The notes under the pieces were generated by a model that saw nothing but the letters and a program-made list of their open reading frames with translations, made no database searches and had not been told where the DNA came from. 64,000 nucleotides of DNA from Bacteroidota bacterium. GTDB lineage: Bacteria; Bacteroidota; Bacteroidia; Chitinophagales; Chitinophagaceae. A program made the position numbers and the translations under genes. Position 1 is the stretch's first letter, and each line of letters starts with the position of its first letter. Below are positions 25,054 to 33,219 of the stretch, piece by piece. Where the stretch lies: NCBI GenBank assembly GCA_023437225.1, contig JAEZGS010000008.1:14270-78269 (forward strand), given 5' to 3'.

Positions 25054-28000
25054 TTAGTTCGAGAATATTTTTAATGTTGCTTTGCTGGTATTGCTTCGTA
25101 TCTGCAACTGGTAAACTCCTTTACCGAGTCCGTTGTTCACCTGTATGCGTTGCAGCGATGCGCCACCGGGATGCTGTACATTCTTTCTAAACATTACCTG
25201 TCCCAGTGAATTAACCACTTCAACCTGGTATGTTGATTTATTGCCATTCACTATCTGCAGATTAATATGTCCATTCGTTACCGGATTTGGATATACGTCG
25301 AATCTTTCTTTTCCGGCATTTCGGTTTACATAAACACTAAGCGGTTTATTGCTCAATATTATCCGGAACCTGTCCGCTGCTTTAGATTCAGGCTCAGCCG
25401 TTACAACAAATGGAACCTGCGAGGACTGTGTTAAACTGAATTGCGTCATCGAACCGAGGTAGCGATCTTCCACATAACCATACAACTTGTCGGTTTGAAG
25501 ATTGATCGGGCTGATCTCCATGAAGTATGACCGGCTTGCAGTATTCCACAAACTCAGGTTCAGCGTATCGCCATCAACAAACGGCGCTCTTCTATCAACC
25601 ATCAGCATTTGTCCACTACGCATAATAGCCAGGTTCTCGTCCATATTGGGCGCTTTTAATGCATCAAGCGCATCGACTCCAGTCTGGTAGTTATAACTGT
25701 AAGAAGAATATACTTCATCTAATATTTCTGCCTGTCCGTTTTCATCGCTATATGTCTGAAGGTTTACGCGAATGCCTTTTCGATTATCAACCACACCCGA
25801 ACCAGGGTTCACCCTGAATACATCCTTAGCAGCGGTGGCCGACTTGTCGGACTCTTTTATTGTTATCATTCCCGCAGAACCAGTTGATTTCACCAGGAAC
25901 GACTGACCCGACTGTATCAGATGTGTAATGTCGCTTACTGCCGCAGGAGTAACATCATATGTTGATCCATTGAAGCTAACATTCACATAACCGCCTCTGC
26001 CATATGTACCTCCGATCTTCGGATCCCATACGTAGAAATTGTTCTGAACATTCGTACGAGATATCGTAGAGAAGTCGATCGGTGATGCAAAAGGATTTGG
26101 TATTGCAGTGAATCCATTTGCTGCAACGTTGAATGTCTGGTTTCCTTGTGCCAGGTTACCTTTTGCACGAAGCGTTGTATTATTTGCAGGAGTTGATGCA
26201 TAGATCGGTCTCCTTATACTCCGGTCGCCCCGAACAAATAACATAAATGGCTTCATTCCAACTGTAGTGGCATTTGTATTCGTCAATGGGATCCACTGAT
26301 CTGATGCGTTATCATATCGCATGATGGACGAAGTACTACCTGCATTCTGATCAAAGCCACTGGCCACCGGACCAACAGTGATGTACGTACCATAGCCCGG
26401 ATTAGGATTGATAACAGGAGATGAAGTTGTTGCTCCTTCCTGCCATGCCTGGCTAATGGTCTGTGTTCCGGTAACAGGTGCATTCATTAATCGCCATGCC
26501 CTTCTTGCAGGAATATAGCGTTCCACTGTTACAAGTCCATTTATCATACCTCCAACCGGTGCAACCCTTGCCGTAGCATTTGCACTGCTCTTCAATGTAA
26601 CAAATCCACCGGTATTGAATGTTCCCTTCATCACATCAAGAACTCCCACAATATTCAGTGCAGATGATATCGAAGCTGAACCATTTGTTCCGGTACGATT
26701 AACCGTAAGATCTCTTAGCCAGCTTCCATTACCGGCCGTGAATTTCACTGCTGGCGCTGCTCCGGCATCGTTTCCGTTCATTACAAGTTTAGAAGTTGCA
26801 GAACCTGTAACTGATCCACCTCCATTCAATGATACAATGGTTAGCGTGTATCCGTTGATGACAAGTTGTGCTCCGTTGACATAGTTCAATGAACCGCGCA
26901 CCGTCCAGTTTCCTGTCATGTGATAGAAGGTTGTTCTATTAGCCAGGTGGAAGGTCTTGCCAGCACCGAAGTCCGGAGGATTGGCACCAGAACCGTCAGG
27001 ATTTACACCCCAGGTAGCAACGTTGTGCAAATTGCCTGTTGCCTTAGAGTAGTAAACATTTGAAACAGGTGTTGAAGTCCACACGAAATTAGATACATCT
27101 GTAAGTGTTCCAACGGCTGCGGTCACTTTGTCCGTACCAGCATTGGTTCCTGTATAACAGAATTTAGCAACACCGGCGGCATCAGTGAATGCAAAGCCTG
27201 ATTTGGATGCATGAGGACCTGTTATATTAAAGTCAACACGTACTCCTTCCAATGGCGACTGATTCTGATCTCTTACTAGTGCTTCAAAACACTGTTCAGT
27301 ACCCGTTGCTGCAGTACCTGACGCAGGTGTGAGTACGATCGTATTGATAGCAGCTATTTCGGCAAATGATTGTCCGCCGGGATAACCATACGAGTCATCC
27401 TGGTTGAAGCCATACATAAACACGCCAAAAGGCAACGTACCCTGCAGGTTGTGTGTTCCCTCCTTCACTTCAATCTGTGCACCAGAGAACCCTGTTCCGG
27501 GTATAGCCTGAAATGAAGCTGCCGGGATCGCTGCGCCATCCATTGTGAGTGACCCAACGATCGATGTAGGTGCAACCACGTTAATGAAATGTACCTGGTA
27601 ACCTGAAACCGTTGTTACCGTATATCGTGCGAGAAATTGTTCTAGAGGTGGAATCAACATCATGAATGGATCACCAGGGTTTGAAGAGAAAGTTGATCCG
27701 TTAGAAAACTGCGCAACAAGAACTGGCTTGTCTGATTCGATGATCGACCTTGTTGTGAGAATCTTCTCAACCCACTGTCCGCGGTTTTTTGCGGGTTCGG
27801 CCACGCCATTAATTTTTATGACGGTATTGTTTTCTGATGCCATAATTCTCCACGTGTCACCATTGGTGCGACGTGCAAGAGGAACTGTTCCGAATTTCCT
27901 GCCCCATGTGGTTGTGGGCGGCAGCATTTCAACAATATGATCGCAATACGAATATCCGGGAGGAATGTTAGCGCACTGGTTGGAACCAAATACACCGATG

Positions 28001-28635
28001 GGTTTGTTCGATACCACCAGTGTTCCGGTCATGTCGTTTGCATCACCGATTTCATAGGTCTGACCCTGGTTGAGAGTGATGTTATAGGGAACTCCCGCTG
28101 CTCTTGAACGAACGGTTGTCGATGGTGTAATGGTAACGGTCGTTGCATTTTGAGTGGCAACAATTCCTACCTGGCTGGAAGCGGCTCCGGTATAGGACAT
28201 CACGAGATAACGTGTTCCCAATACATCCGTTGGAAGACCCAGAAATGCATCTGTCGTGTACTGAATATAGTTAAGACCATACACAGTAACCTCGTTTTGT
28301 GCGGTCACATGAATACCCCGGTCGCCCACAATATCAATATTATGTGAGGATGTGGCCGCAGGTAAAGTGATAGGTGTGAGTGTGTTTGCAGTAACATTGA
28401 AGTTCTGCGTGAAGGATAAACCCGGTACTGTCACCGTTCCGCTGGTATTGACTTCCGATGTAATAAATAAAGTCAGCTGCGGTGAACCAAGGTTGCTGTT
28501 AAACATTAACCAGAAATCTTTACCCTTGCTGTCATTGCCCTGGGCAAATGAAATGGATTGAAAGCTTAAAAAAGTTAGTGTGAGAAAGAAACAATAACGC
28601 AAATAAACCAACGCGGTTGGTAAATTTCTTTTCAT
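25054..28635 (-). CDS. Secreted IgGFc-binding-domain / Ig-like protein with T9SS type A sorting domain
   Basis: A 1193-aa exported protein with a signal peptide ending SFAQ near residue 32. Residues about 33-425 match the IgGFc-binding N-terminal domain plan (GKDFWLMF, VYGLNYIQYTTDAFLGLP, GVFGSNQCANIPP, CDHIVEMLPP, TWGRKF). About 430-520 is a bacterial Ig-like (Big_1) domain. About 525-760 looks like a beta-helix/autotransporter-adhesin style segment (G.LNYVNGAQLVINGYTLTI). A beta-rich region follows, and about 1115-1193 is a type A T9SS sorting domain (VYPNPVTNGHINL). Likely a cell-surface or released adhesin. Its stop codon abuts the exosortase-substrate gene, implying one transcript. Confidence 0.85.
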   Translation of the reverse strand: MKRNLPTALVYLRYCFFLTLTFLSFQSISFAQGNDSKGKDFWLMFNSNLGSPQLTLFITSEVNTSGTVTVPGLSFTQNFNVTANTLTPITLPAATSSHNIDIVGDRGIHVTAQNEVTVYGLNYIQYTTDAFLGLPTDVLGTRYLVMSYTGAASSQVGIVATQNATTVTITPSTTVRSRAAGVPYNITLNQGQTYEIGDANDMTGTLVVSNKPIGVFGSNQCANIPPGYSYCDHIVEMLPPTTTWGRKFGTVPLARRTNGDTWRIMASENNTVIKINGVAEPAKNRGQWVEKILTTRSIIESDKPVLVAQFSNGSTFSSNPGDPFMMLIPPLEQFLARYTVTTVSGYQVHFINVVAPTSIVGSLTMDGAAIPAASFQAIPGTGFSGAQIEVKEGTHNLQGTLPFGVFMYGFNQDDSYGYPGGQSFAEIAAINTIVLTPASGTAATGTEQCFEALVRDQNQSPLEGVRVDFNITGPHASKSGFAFTDAAGVAKFCYTGTNAGTDKVTAAVGTLTDVSNFVWTSTPVSNVYYSKATGNLHNVATWGVNPDGSGANPPDFGAGKTFHLANRTTFYHMTGNWTVRGSLNYVNGAQLVINGYTLTIVSLNGGGSVTGSATSKLVMNGNDAGAAPAVKFTAGNGSWLRDLTVNRTGTNGSASISSALNIVGVLDVMKGTFNTGGFVTLKSSANATARVAPVGGMINGLVTVERYIPARRAWRLMNAPVTGTQTISQAWQEGATTSSPVINPNPGYGTYITVGPVASGFDQNAGSTSSIMRYDNASDQWIPLTNTNATTVGMKPFMLFVRGDRSIRRPIYASTPANNTTLRAKGNLAQGNQTFNVAANGFTAIPNPFASPIDFSTISRTNVQNNFYVWDPKIGGTYGRGGYVNVSFNGSTYDVTPAAVSDITHLIQSGQSFLVKSTGSAGMITIKESDKSATAAKDVFRVNPGSGVVDNRKGIRVNLQTYSDENGQAEILDEVYSSYSYNYQTGVDALDALKAPNMDENLAIMRSGQMLMVDRRAPFVDGDTLNLSLWNTASRSYFMEISPINLQTDKLYGYVEDRYLGSMTQFSLTQSSQVPFVVTAEPESKAADRFRIILSNKPLSVYVNRNAGKERFDVYPNPVTNGHINLQIVNGNKSTYQVEVVNSLGQVMFRKNVQHPGGASLQRIQVNNGLGKGVYQLQIRSNTSKATLKIFSN

Positions 28636-28667
28636 ACAAGATGGCTTAATGGTGAATGATTGGGTTG

Positions 28668-29096
28668 TTACCTGGCACGGACAACAGAAACATCTTTGTA
28701 TTCAAATGATCGGATCGTGGCTGCATAGGATGGGATCACGTCTACTGGAAGCACGAGGCATTTCCGGTTTTTTGTTTCATTACAATTCGCGGCAAACGTC
28801 TCACCTTTACCCAGCGTTATTTTTTTCTTACCACCGTTGCCTTCGGTCTTTGCTGATACCTGGCTGGTAGTGACTACTTCTTTCCAGGAAACTTCCACCT
28901 CGTAATCATTGGTATTGACAAACTTCAGCAACACGGCGGGGGCATTGTTGCAGGTGATCATTGCATGATGAAGTTCTACTCCATCGACTTTATTATCCAG
29001 CTTCCAATCCTGCGCTTGCGTATTCAAAGAGAAAAGAACTAGCGCTGTAAAAGCCATGGACCTGGAAAAGAAGAAACTTCTCATTTTCCTATTCAT
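28668..29096 (-). CDS. Exported hypothetical protein, 142 aa
   Basis: The start is set at ATG 29096 (MNRKMRSFFF); an in-frame ATG at 29123 gives an awkward N-terminus. A signal peptide ends NTQAQ. The mature part (DWKLDNKVDGVELHHAMITCNN) is a small beta-rich domain with three cysteines (TCNN, ANCN, RKCLV) and phrases such as PAVLLKFVNTNDYEVEVSWKEV that suggest an immunoglobulin-like fold. I do not recognise the family. It lies 32 bp upstream of the 1193-aa T9SS protein on the same strand and is likely its operon partner. Function unknown. Confidence 0.7.
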   Translation of the reverse strand: MNRKMRSFFFSRSMAFTALVLFSLNTQAQDWKLDNKVDGVELHHAMITCNNAPAVLLKFVNTNDYEVEVSWKEVVTTSQVSAKTEGNGGKKKITLGKGETFAANCNETKNRKCLVLPVDVIPSYAATIRSFEYKDVSVVRAR

Positions 29097-29308
29097 AAGA
29101 AACAATTTGAATTCACTGATCAAATAAATAGCTCGAGGGTACCTTGAATTTCAACAGGAATTATCTGAGAGTAAGCGATGAAGGATGAGAGGATTTACAA
29201 TATTTCCGAAGGGTGATGCTAAACCTATAAAAGTTTTTTATCAAGTGCAAGTCTTTCGCTTTCTTTTTCATTTTGTGGATTGAACGAATCCGTTATATGT
29301 TTGCCGGA

Positions 29309-29686
29309 ATGAAAGATTTCAAAAAATATTTTTTGCTTCCCGCACCACCAGAAGTGGTTTATGCGGCACTTACAAATCCTGCAACCATCAGGCTTTGGTC
29401 AGGCGAAGATGCAGTTATGAGTACTGAGCCAGGCTCAGAATTTTCTCTATGGGAAGGAAGTATTGTGGGCAGAAACCTTCAGTTCGAGCCGGGCAAGCTG
29501 ATCGTACAGGAATGGTATTTTGGCGAACAGGAGCCCGCCTCGATAGTAACGATGAAGCTGCACTCACATAAATCGGGAACATCGGTAGAGCTGCGCCATA
29601 CCAATATTCCCGATGAAGTTTATGATGAAATGATCCAGGGATGGACCTTCAACTATTTTGGATCGCTTGACGAATTTTATTCGTAG
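29309..29686 (+). CDS. SRPBCC (START/AHSA1-type) domain protein
   Basis: A 125-aa cytoplasmic protein with the AHSA1-like fold: KKYFLLPAPPEVVYAALTNPATIRLWSG at the N-terminus, EFSLWEGSIVGRNLQFEPGKLIVQEW in the middle, and GW.FNYFGSLDEF as the C-terminal helix. The start at ATG 29309 is preferred because the conserved helix-grip opening follows at once; an upstream TTG extension adds no conserved sequence. The family binds small hydrophobic molecules or acts as a chaperone activator. Single gene between two minus-strand transcripts; ligand unknown. Confidence 0.85.
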   Translation: MKDFKKYFLLPAPPEVVYAALTNPATIRLWSGEDAVMSTEPGSEFSLWEGSIVGRNLQFEPGKLIVQEWYFGEQEPASIVTMKLHSHKSGTSVELRHTNIPDEVYDEMIQGWTFNYFGSLDEFYS

Positions 29687-29734
29687 GACAAACATCAAAG
29701 ATGCGGTGCGAGGAGCCCTTCGCCGTTTCTCCGA

Positions 29735-31108
29735 TTACTTCTTCACTTGCAAACCCTGCGGATCCCATTTGACAGGTTGCCCTGAGAAATAACTATCGTT
29801 GCACAAAAGCGCAGGTGCTGCAGCCCGGAAGCCAAACAACGCGTCTTCGCTTACTTTGCCTTTGGTTCGCATAGCATTGAAAAGGTTATAAAAATGATCA
29901 AAGTGTGCCCCCTTGTAACCCTTATCGGCACTATATTCCAGCCTCTCAGGGTCAAGCATTTGCGCGCGCTCATAGACAATACCTTCGGGTTTGTTTTTTG
30001 TTGCCTGTAGCGGATCGTTATCAGGTTCCTGCCTGCTGTTGCGATAGAGTGTTACCTTATCCCATTCAACCGTCATCGAACCTTCGCTTCCCACCATACG
30101 GAGGTAATTTGTACCGCCGGTTCCATCAACGAAATTTACGCGTAGCGATAAATTGAATGCCGGGTGGTCTTTTGTTTTTGGATAATCAAACATCCCCAAC
30201 ATGATATCGGGCACTTCGCGACCATCCTTCCAATAACGCAATCCGCCTGTTGCCATCACACGTTCCGGCCCGATTGAATTGGTCACAAAATGAAGACTTG
30301 AAAAAAGATGCACAAACAGATCACCTGAAACTCCTGTTCCATAATCCCGGTAATTTCGCCACCGGAAAAACCTGAGTGGATCGAAGGCGCGCTTGTTGGT
30401 ATTAGCCAGGAATGCATCCCAGCCTACAGTTGAAGGCGACGCATCTTTTGGTATGGGATATTGCCATGCACCAAAAGGCGACATGCGTGCCCAGAAACCT
30501 TCGGCATAATTCAATTCACCGATCGCACCCTCCTTTAATAACTGTTTTGCTTTTTCATTGCCCAGGGAACTTACGCCCTGGCTTCCTACCTGGTATACAA
30601 CGTTATTCTTCTTTTGGGCTTCTACCACTGCATTTCCTTCGTTCACATCATGCACCATCGGTTTTTCGCAATAGACCGATTTTCCACTGTTCATTGCCGC
30701 AACAGATATATCCTTATGCCAGTGATCGGGTGTTGCAATGATCACCGCATCGATATCTTTTCTTTCAAGTATCTGCCTGTAGTCGCGCGTAGTGAAAATG
30801 TCATTACCATAAATGCGTTTGGCATCCTGCAACCGGCCATCGTATAGATCACAGGCTGCAACCAGTTTTACACCAGGTACAGTGATGGCGGTGTTAGCAT
30901 CGGCAACACCCATACCTCCGGCCCCTATCAAAGCGATCTGTATGTTATCGTTTGCAGAATAACGCCCGGGCTCACGCCTGATGATGTGTAGTGATGTACG
31001 CTGTTGAGAAGCCTGTAACGCTCCTGGAACAAGGGTTGCGCCTACAACACCTTTACTAAAGCGGGTAAGAAAATTTCTGCGGGATTGATTTGAGTTCTTT
31101 AAAGGCAT
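29735..31108 (-). CDS. Tat-exported Gfo/Idh/MocA family oxidoreductase
   Basis: A 457-aa protein with a Tat leader (SRRNFLTRFSKG near residues 9-20). The Rossmann domain has IALIGAGGMGVADA and AACDLYDGRL; the catalytic-side motif is YCEKPMVHDVNEG, and a C-terminal alpha/beta domain follows. These are signatures of NAD(P)-dependent sugar oxidoreductases of the Gfo/Idh/MocA class, here exported and so probably holding a tightly bound cofactor like glucose-fructose oxidoreductase. A second member lies at 43794-45149. Substrate unknown. It follows the Rrf2 gene by 50 bp, but that spacer holds a long hairpin, so it may be a separate unit. Confidence 0.88.
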   Translation of the reverse strand: MPLKNSNQSRRNFLTRFSKGVVGATLVPGALQASQQRTSLHIIRREPGRYSANDNIQIALIGAGGMGVADANTAITVPGVKLVAACDLYDGRLQDAKRIYGNDIFTTRDYRQILERKDIDAVIIATPDHWHKDISVAAMNSGKSVYCEKPMVHDVNEGNAVVEAQKKNNVVYQVGSQGVSSLGNEKAKQLLKEGAIGELNYAEGFWARMSPFGAWQYPIPKDASPSTVGWDAFLANTNKRAFDPLRFFRWRNYRDYGTGVSGDLFVHLFSSLHFVTNSIGPERVMATGGLRYWKDGREVPDIMLGMFDYPKTKDHPAFNLSLRVNFVDGTGGTNYLRMVGSEGSMTVEWDKVTLYRNSRQEPDNDPLQATKNKPEGIVYERAQMLDPERLEYSADKGYKGAHFDHFYNLFNAMRTKGKVSEDALFGFRAAAPALLCNDSYFSGQPVKWDPQGLQVKK

Positions 31109-31110
31109 GG

Positions 31111-31158
31111 TTGAATAATTGATGATTTTTGCAAAAGCTACAAAAAATCATCATTCAA
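31111..31158. repeat. Long imperfect inverted repeat filling an intergenic spacer
   Basis: TGATGATTTTT (31120-31130), an 11-12-base loop, and AAAAATCATCA (31143-31153) form a perfect 11-bp stem. Outer arms TTGAA (31111-31115) and TTCAA (31154-31158) extend it past a 4-base bulge. It fills the whole spacer between the Rrf2 stop and the oxidoreductase start. Possibly a terminator of the nitrosative-stress operon or an operator. Confidence 0.5.
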
Positions 31159-31620
31159 TCATGGCTCTACGGAGGTTTTTAATGACTCACTGCTTAGATA
31201 TGCCACTCCATTGCTCACCGGCTCACATAGATCGATGATCTTTTTCGAGGAAAATATTTTATCGAGCAAATCACGTACTTCTTTGTATTCGTTATGTATC
31301 GGGCACGGATGTGAAGAAGAACACTTGCTCAACCCCAGTCCGCATTCACAAAACTTTTGTTTACCATCAATAGCTTCTATAACATTCTTTACGGGTTGCT
31401 GCAATTGATCTTTAGAAATGTAAAAGCCCCCGGAAGGTCCCTTAACACTCTTAATAACATCCTGACGAACCAGTGTTTGCAGCAGTTTGCCTACTGTATG
31501 TTCACTGGCTTCAATATTCATCGCAATATCCTTGATCACAACACGCTCTCCCGCAGAATAGCGTGATGCAAGGAATATGACAGCCTTTACGGCGATTTTA
31601 CAGGTTTGACTTAGCATCAT
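31159..31620 (-). CDS. Rrf2 family transcriptional regulator, Fe-S sensing (NsrR-like)
   Basis: A 153-aa winged-helix regulator: SQTCKIAVKAVIFLASRYSAGERVVIKDIA (helices 1-2), SEHTVGKLLQTLVRQDVIKSVKGPSGGFYI (recognition helix and wing). Cysteines 91, 93, 100 and 106 in C-x-C-x6-C-x5-C fit an Fe-S cluster site. The start ATG at 31620 shares its A with the TGA stop of the DUF59 gene; an in-frame GTG at 31623 is also possible. Last gene of the Ric-DUF2249-NnrS-like-DUF59 operon, so it probably senses nitric oxide or cluster damage and controls its own operon. The palindrome at 35054-35073 is a candidate site. Confidence 0.85.
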   Translation of the reverse strand: MMLSQTCKIAVKAVIFLASRYSAGERVVIKDIAMNIEASEHTVGKLLQTLVRQDVIKSVKGPSGGFYISKDQLQQPVKNVIEAIDGKQKFCECGLGLSKCSSSHPCPIHNEYKEVRDLLDKIFSSKKIIDLCEPVSNGVAYLSSESLKTSVEP

Positions 31621-31943
31621 CACTGGTTTAAGAATTCCCTCCCCTCGTCAGATATCATATCATGATTCCAGCGCGGCTCAAATACAAGATTTATATTAAC
31701 AACATCACCTTTGAAAGTATCTTCCAATCCAGCGCGCACCCCATCGATAATCGATTCACCCATCGGGCAGAATTGGGTTGTAAGTGTCATGTCCACATCA
31801 ATTGATCGATCGCCTTCATTAAAATTTATTTTGTAAACCAGTCCAAGATCGATCACGCTCAATCCTATCTCCGGATCCATTACGTGCTGCAATGCTCCCA
31901 TTGCAATTGTACACTTGATGTTATTGTTTGTTTCGCGGATCAT
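31620..31943 (-). CDS. Metal-sulfur cluster assembly factor, DUF59 (MIP18/PaaD-like)
   Basis: A 107-aa single-domain DUF59 protein: VMDPEIGLSVIDLGLVYKIN (residues about 21-40) and TTQFCPMGESI with the conserved Cys59. DUF59 proteins help deliver Fe-S clusters or assemble metal cofactors. It overlaps the upstream membrane-protein gene by 23 bp and its stop overlaps the Rrf2 start, so translation of all three is coupled. Its place among nitric-oxide repair genes suggests help in rebuilding damaged Fe-S clusters, an inference. It is a distant relative of the suf-operon DUF59 at 52076. Confidence 0.88.
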   Translation of the reverse strand: MIRETNNNIKCTIAMGALQHVMDPEIGLSVIDLGLVYKINFNEGDRSIDVDMTLTTQFCPMGESIIDGVRAGLEDTFKGDVVNINLVFEPRWNHDMISDEGREFLNQ

Positions 31944-33219
31944 TTACTACGCTTTTATGTAATACCAGCTTTATAACATTCCAATTGTATAATACAGCTG
32001 CCGCAAACAAAAGTACTGCCGCAACCTGTATCAACACTATGTTTTGAATTAATAAAGCCGAGGCAAATGAAATAAAGCCGGCAATATAAATAACTGACAT
32101 AGTATTGAATAGCGGACTACTGAACAGGTCTTTTGGATTGGGTGTTTTTACTTTACCCGCCATTGAATGATACACTTTGTTCCATACAATAAAAGGAAGC
32201 GTTTTGAAGGTCATTCCAAATACCAGGGCAGTTAACCAACCGAAGAAGATGGAAAAACCATAAGTAAGCACAAGCTGCGACCCCTTGGAGAAAACCATTC
32301 CGGTGATCAACATCATCAACAGCAATAAGGTTGCTATCATTAGCGGCACAGAAAACATCGAGATTTTCATTGGCTCGTCAACCTGTTTGCGTATCCGGAT
32401 CTTAAACGCATTGTAGCAATAGTGCATAAACAAAACGATGCCCACCAATACGAATAACACCGGAGCGATGTAATACACCGGTTCAACACCCATCAAAAAG
32501 AAAAAGACAAATATGAGCAGTCCTCCATTGATGCAGGAATAGACCATCCACAATCTTTTTTCGTTGGTGTATTTGGAGATAAGGAACATAGGGATCAATC
32601 TCGAACCTACGCCCACAACAAGCAACAGGAACCAACCGGCAATTCCCAGGTGTGCATGAAAGGGCAGATAATGAAGTGAATCATTACTGAAAATATTGAA
32701 AGAAAAATTATATACAAGCAACAGTCCGGTAATGGTGGTCATCAACAGCCAGCACGTGGCTGTCAACATGAAGATCGCATGTACATTGGCCTTCTTTTTT
32801 TCCATCATTGACATGATCAGATTCAATAAAAAAAGGGTCAATGCTGCGTTAATAAGAATTCCACCAAGCTGTGCCGGAAGCTTCATATTGAAGTTGTAAA
32901 ACGCATAGCTGAGAATTGGTACTCCCGCTGCGGCAAGGTAGAAGGAAGCATTTGCCAATCGGTCACTGTACAGTTTGTGTTCTATCAAAACAGGCACCAG
33001 TTGATAGCTTGCACCCAGGATGATCATCGTCCCCCATCCCAGGGCCATCATATGCGTAATAGCAAGTGTCTTCGGATGAAAATGATGTTGCATGAATGCT
33101 TCTGTAGAAAACAAAAGCATTACTGTGGAAACGAGTAATGCAAGTGCCGCGAATACATAAAATGGAATAACCACCTTATGCGAAGTATTTTGTGTTGCGC
33201 TATTTGCCGGTATCGCCAT
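31921..33219 (-). CDS. Heme-copper-oxidase-subunit-I-like membrane protein (NnrS-like)
   Basis: A 432-aa protein with about 12 transmembrane segments. The histidine-bearing segments HFHPKTLAITHMMALGWGTMIILG, PFHAHLGIAGWFLLLVVGVGSRLIPMF and FGMTFKTLPFIVWN resemble the ccoN/NorB-like and NnrS heme-binding cores, but the full set of copper-site histidines is not evident, so I do not call it an oxidase. Proteins of this type accompany nitric-oxide response genes and protect Fe-S cofactors. It overlaps the preceding DUF2249 gene by 20 bp and the following DUF59 gene by 23 bp. NO handling is an inference from neighbours. Confidence 0.75.
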   Translation of the reverse strand: MAIPANSATQNTSHKVVIPFYVFAALALLVSTVMLLFSTEAFMQHHFHPKTLAITHMMALGWGTMIILGASYQLVPVLIEHKLYSDRLANASFYLAAAGVPILSYAFYNFNMKLPAQLGGILINAALTLFLLNLIMSMMEKKKANVHAIFMLTATCWLLMTTITGLLLVYNFSFNIFSNDSLHYLPFHAHLGIAGWFLLLVVGVGSRLIPMFLISKYTNEKRLWMVYSCINGGLLIFVFFFLMGVEPVYYIAPVLFVLVGIVLFMHYCYNAFKIRIRKQVDEPMKISMFSVPLMIATLLLLMMLITGMVFSKGSQLVLTYGFSIFFGWLTALVFGMTFKTLPFIVWNKVYHSMAGKVKTPNPKDLFSSPLFNTMSVIYIAGFISFASALLIQNIVLIQVAAVLLFAAAVLYNWNVIKLVLHKSVVNDPRNKQ

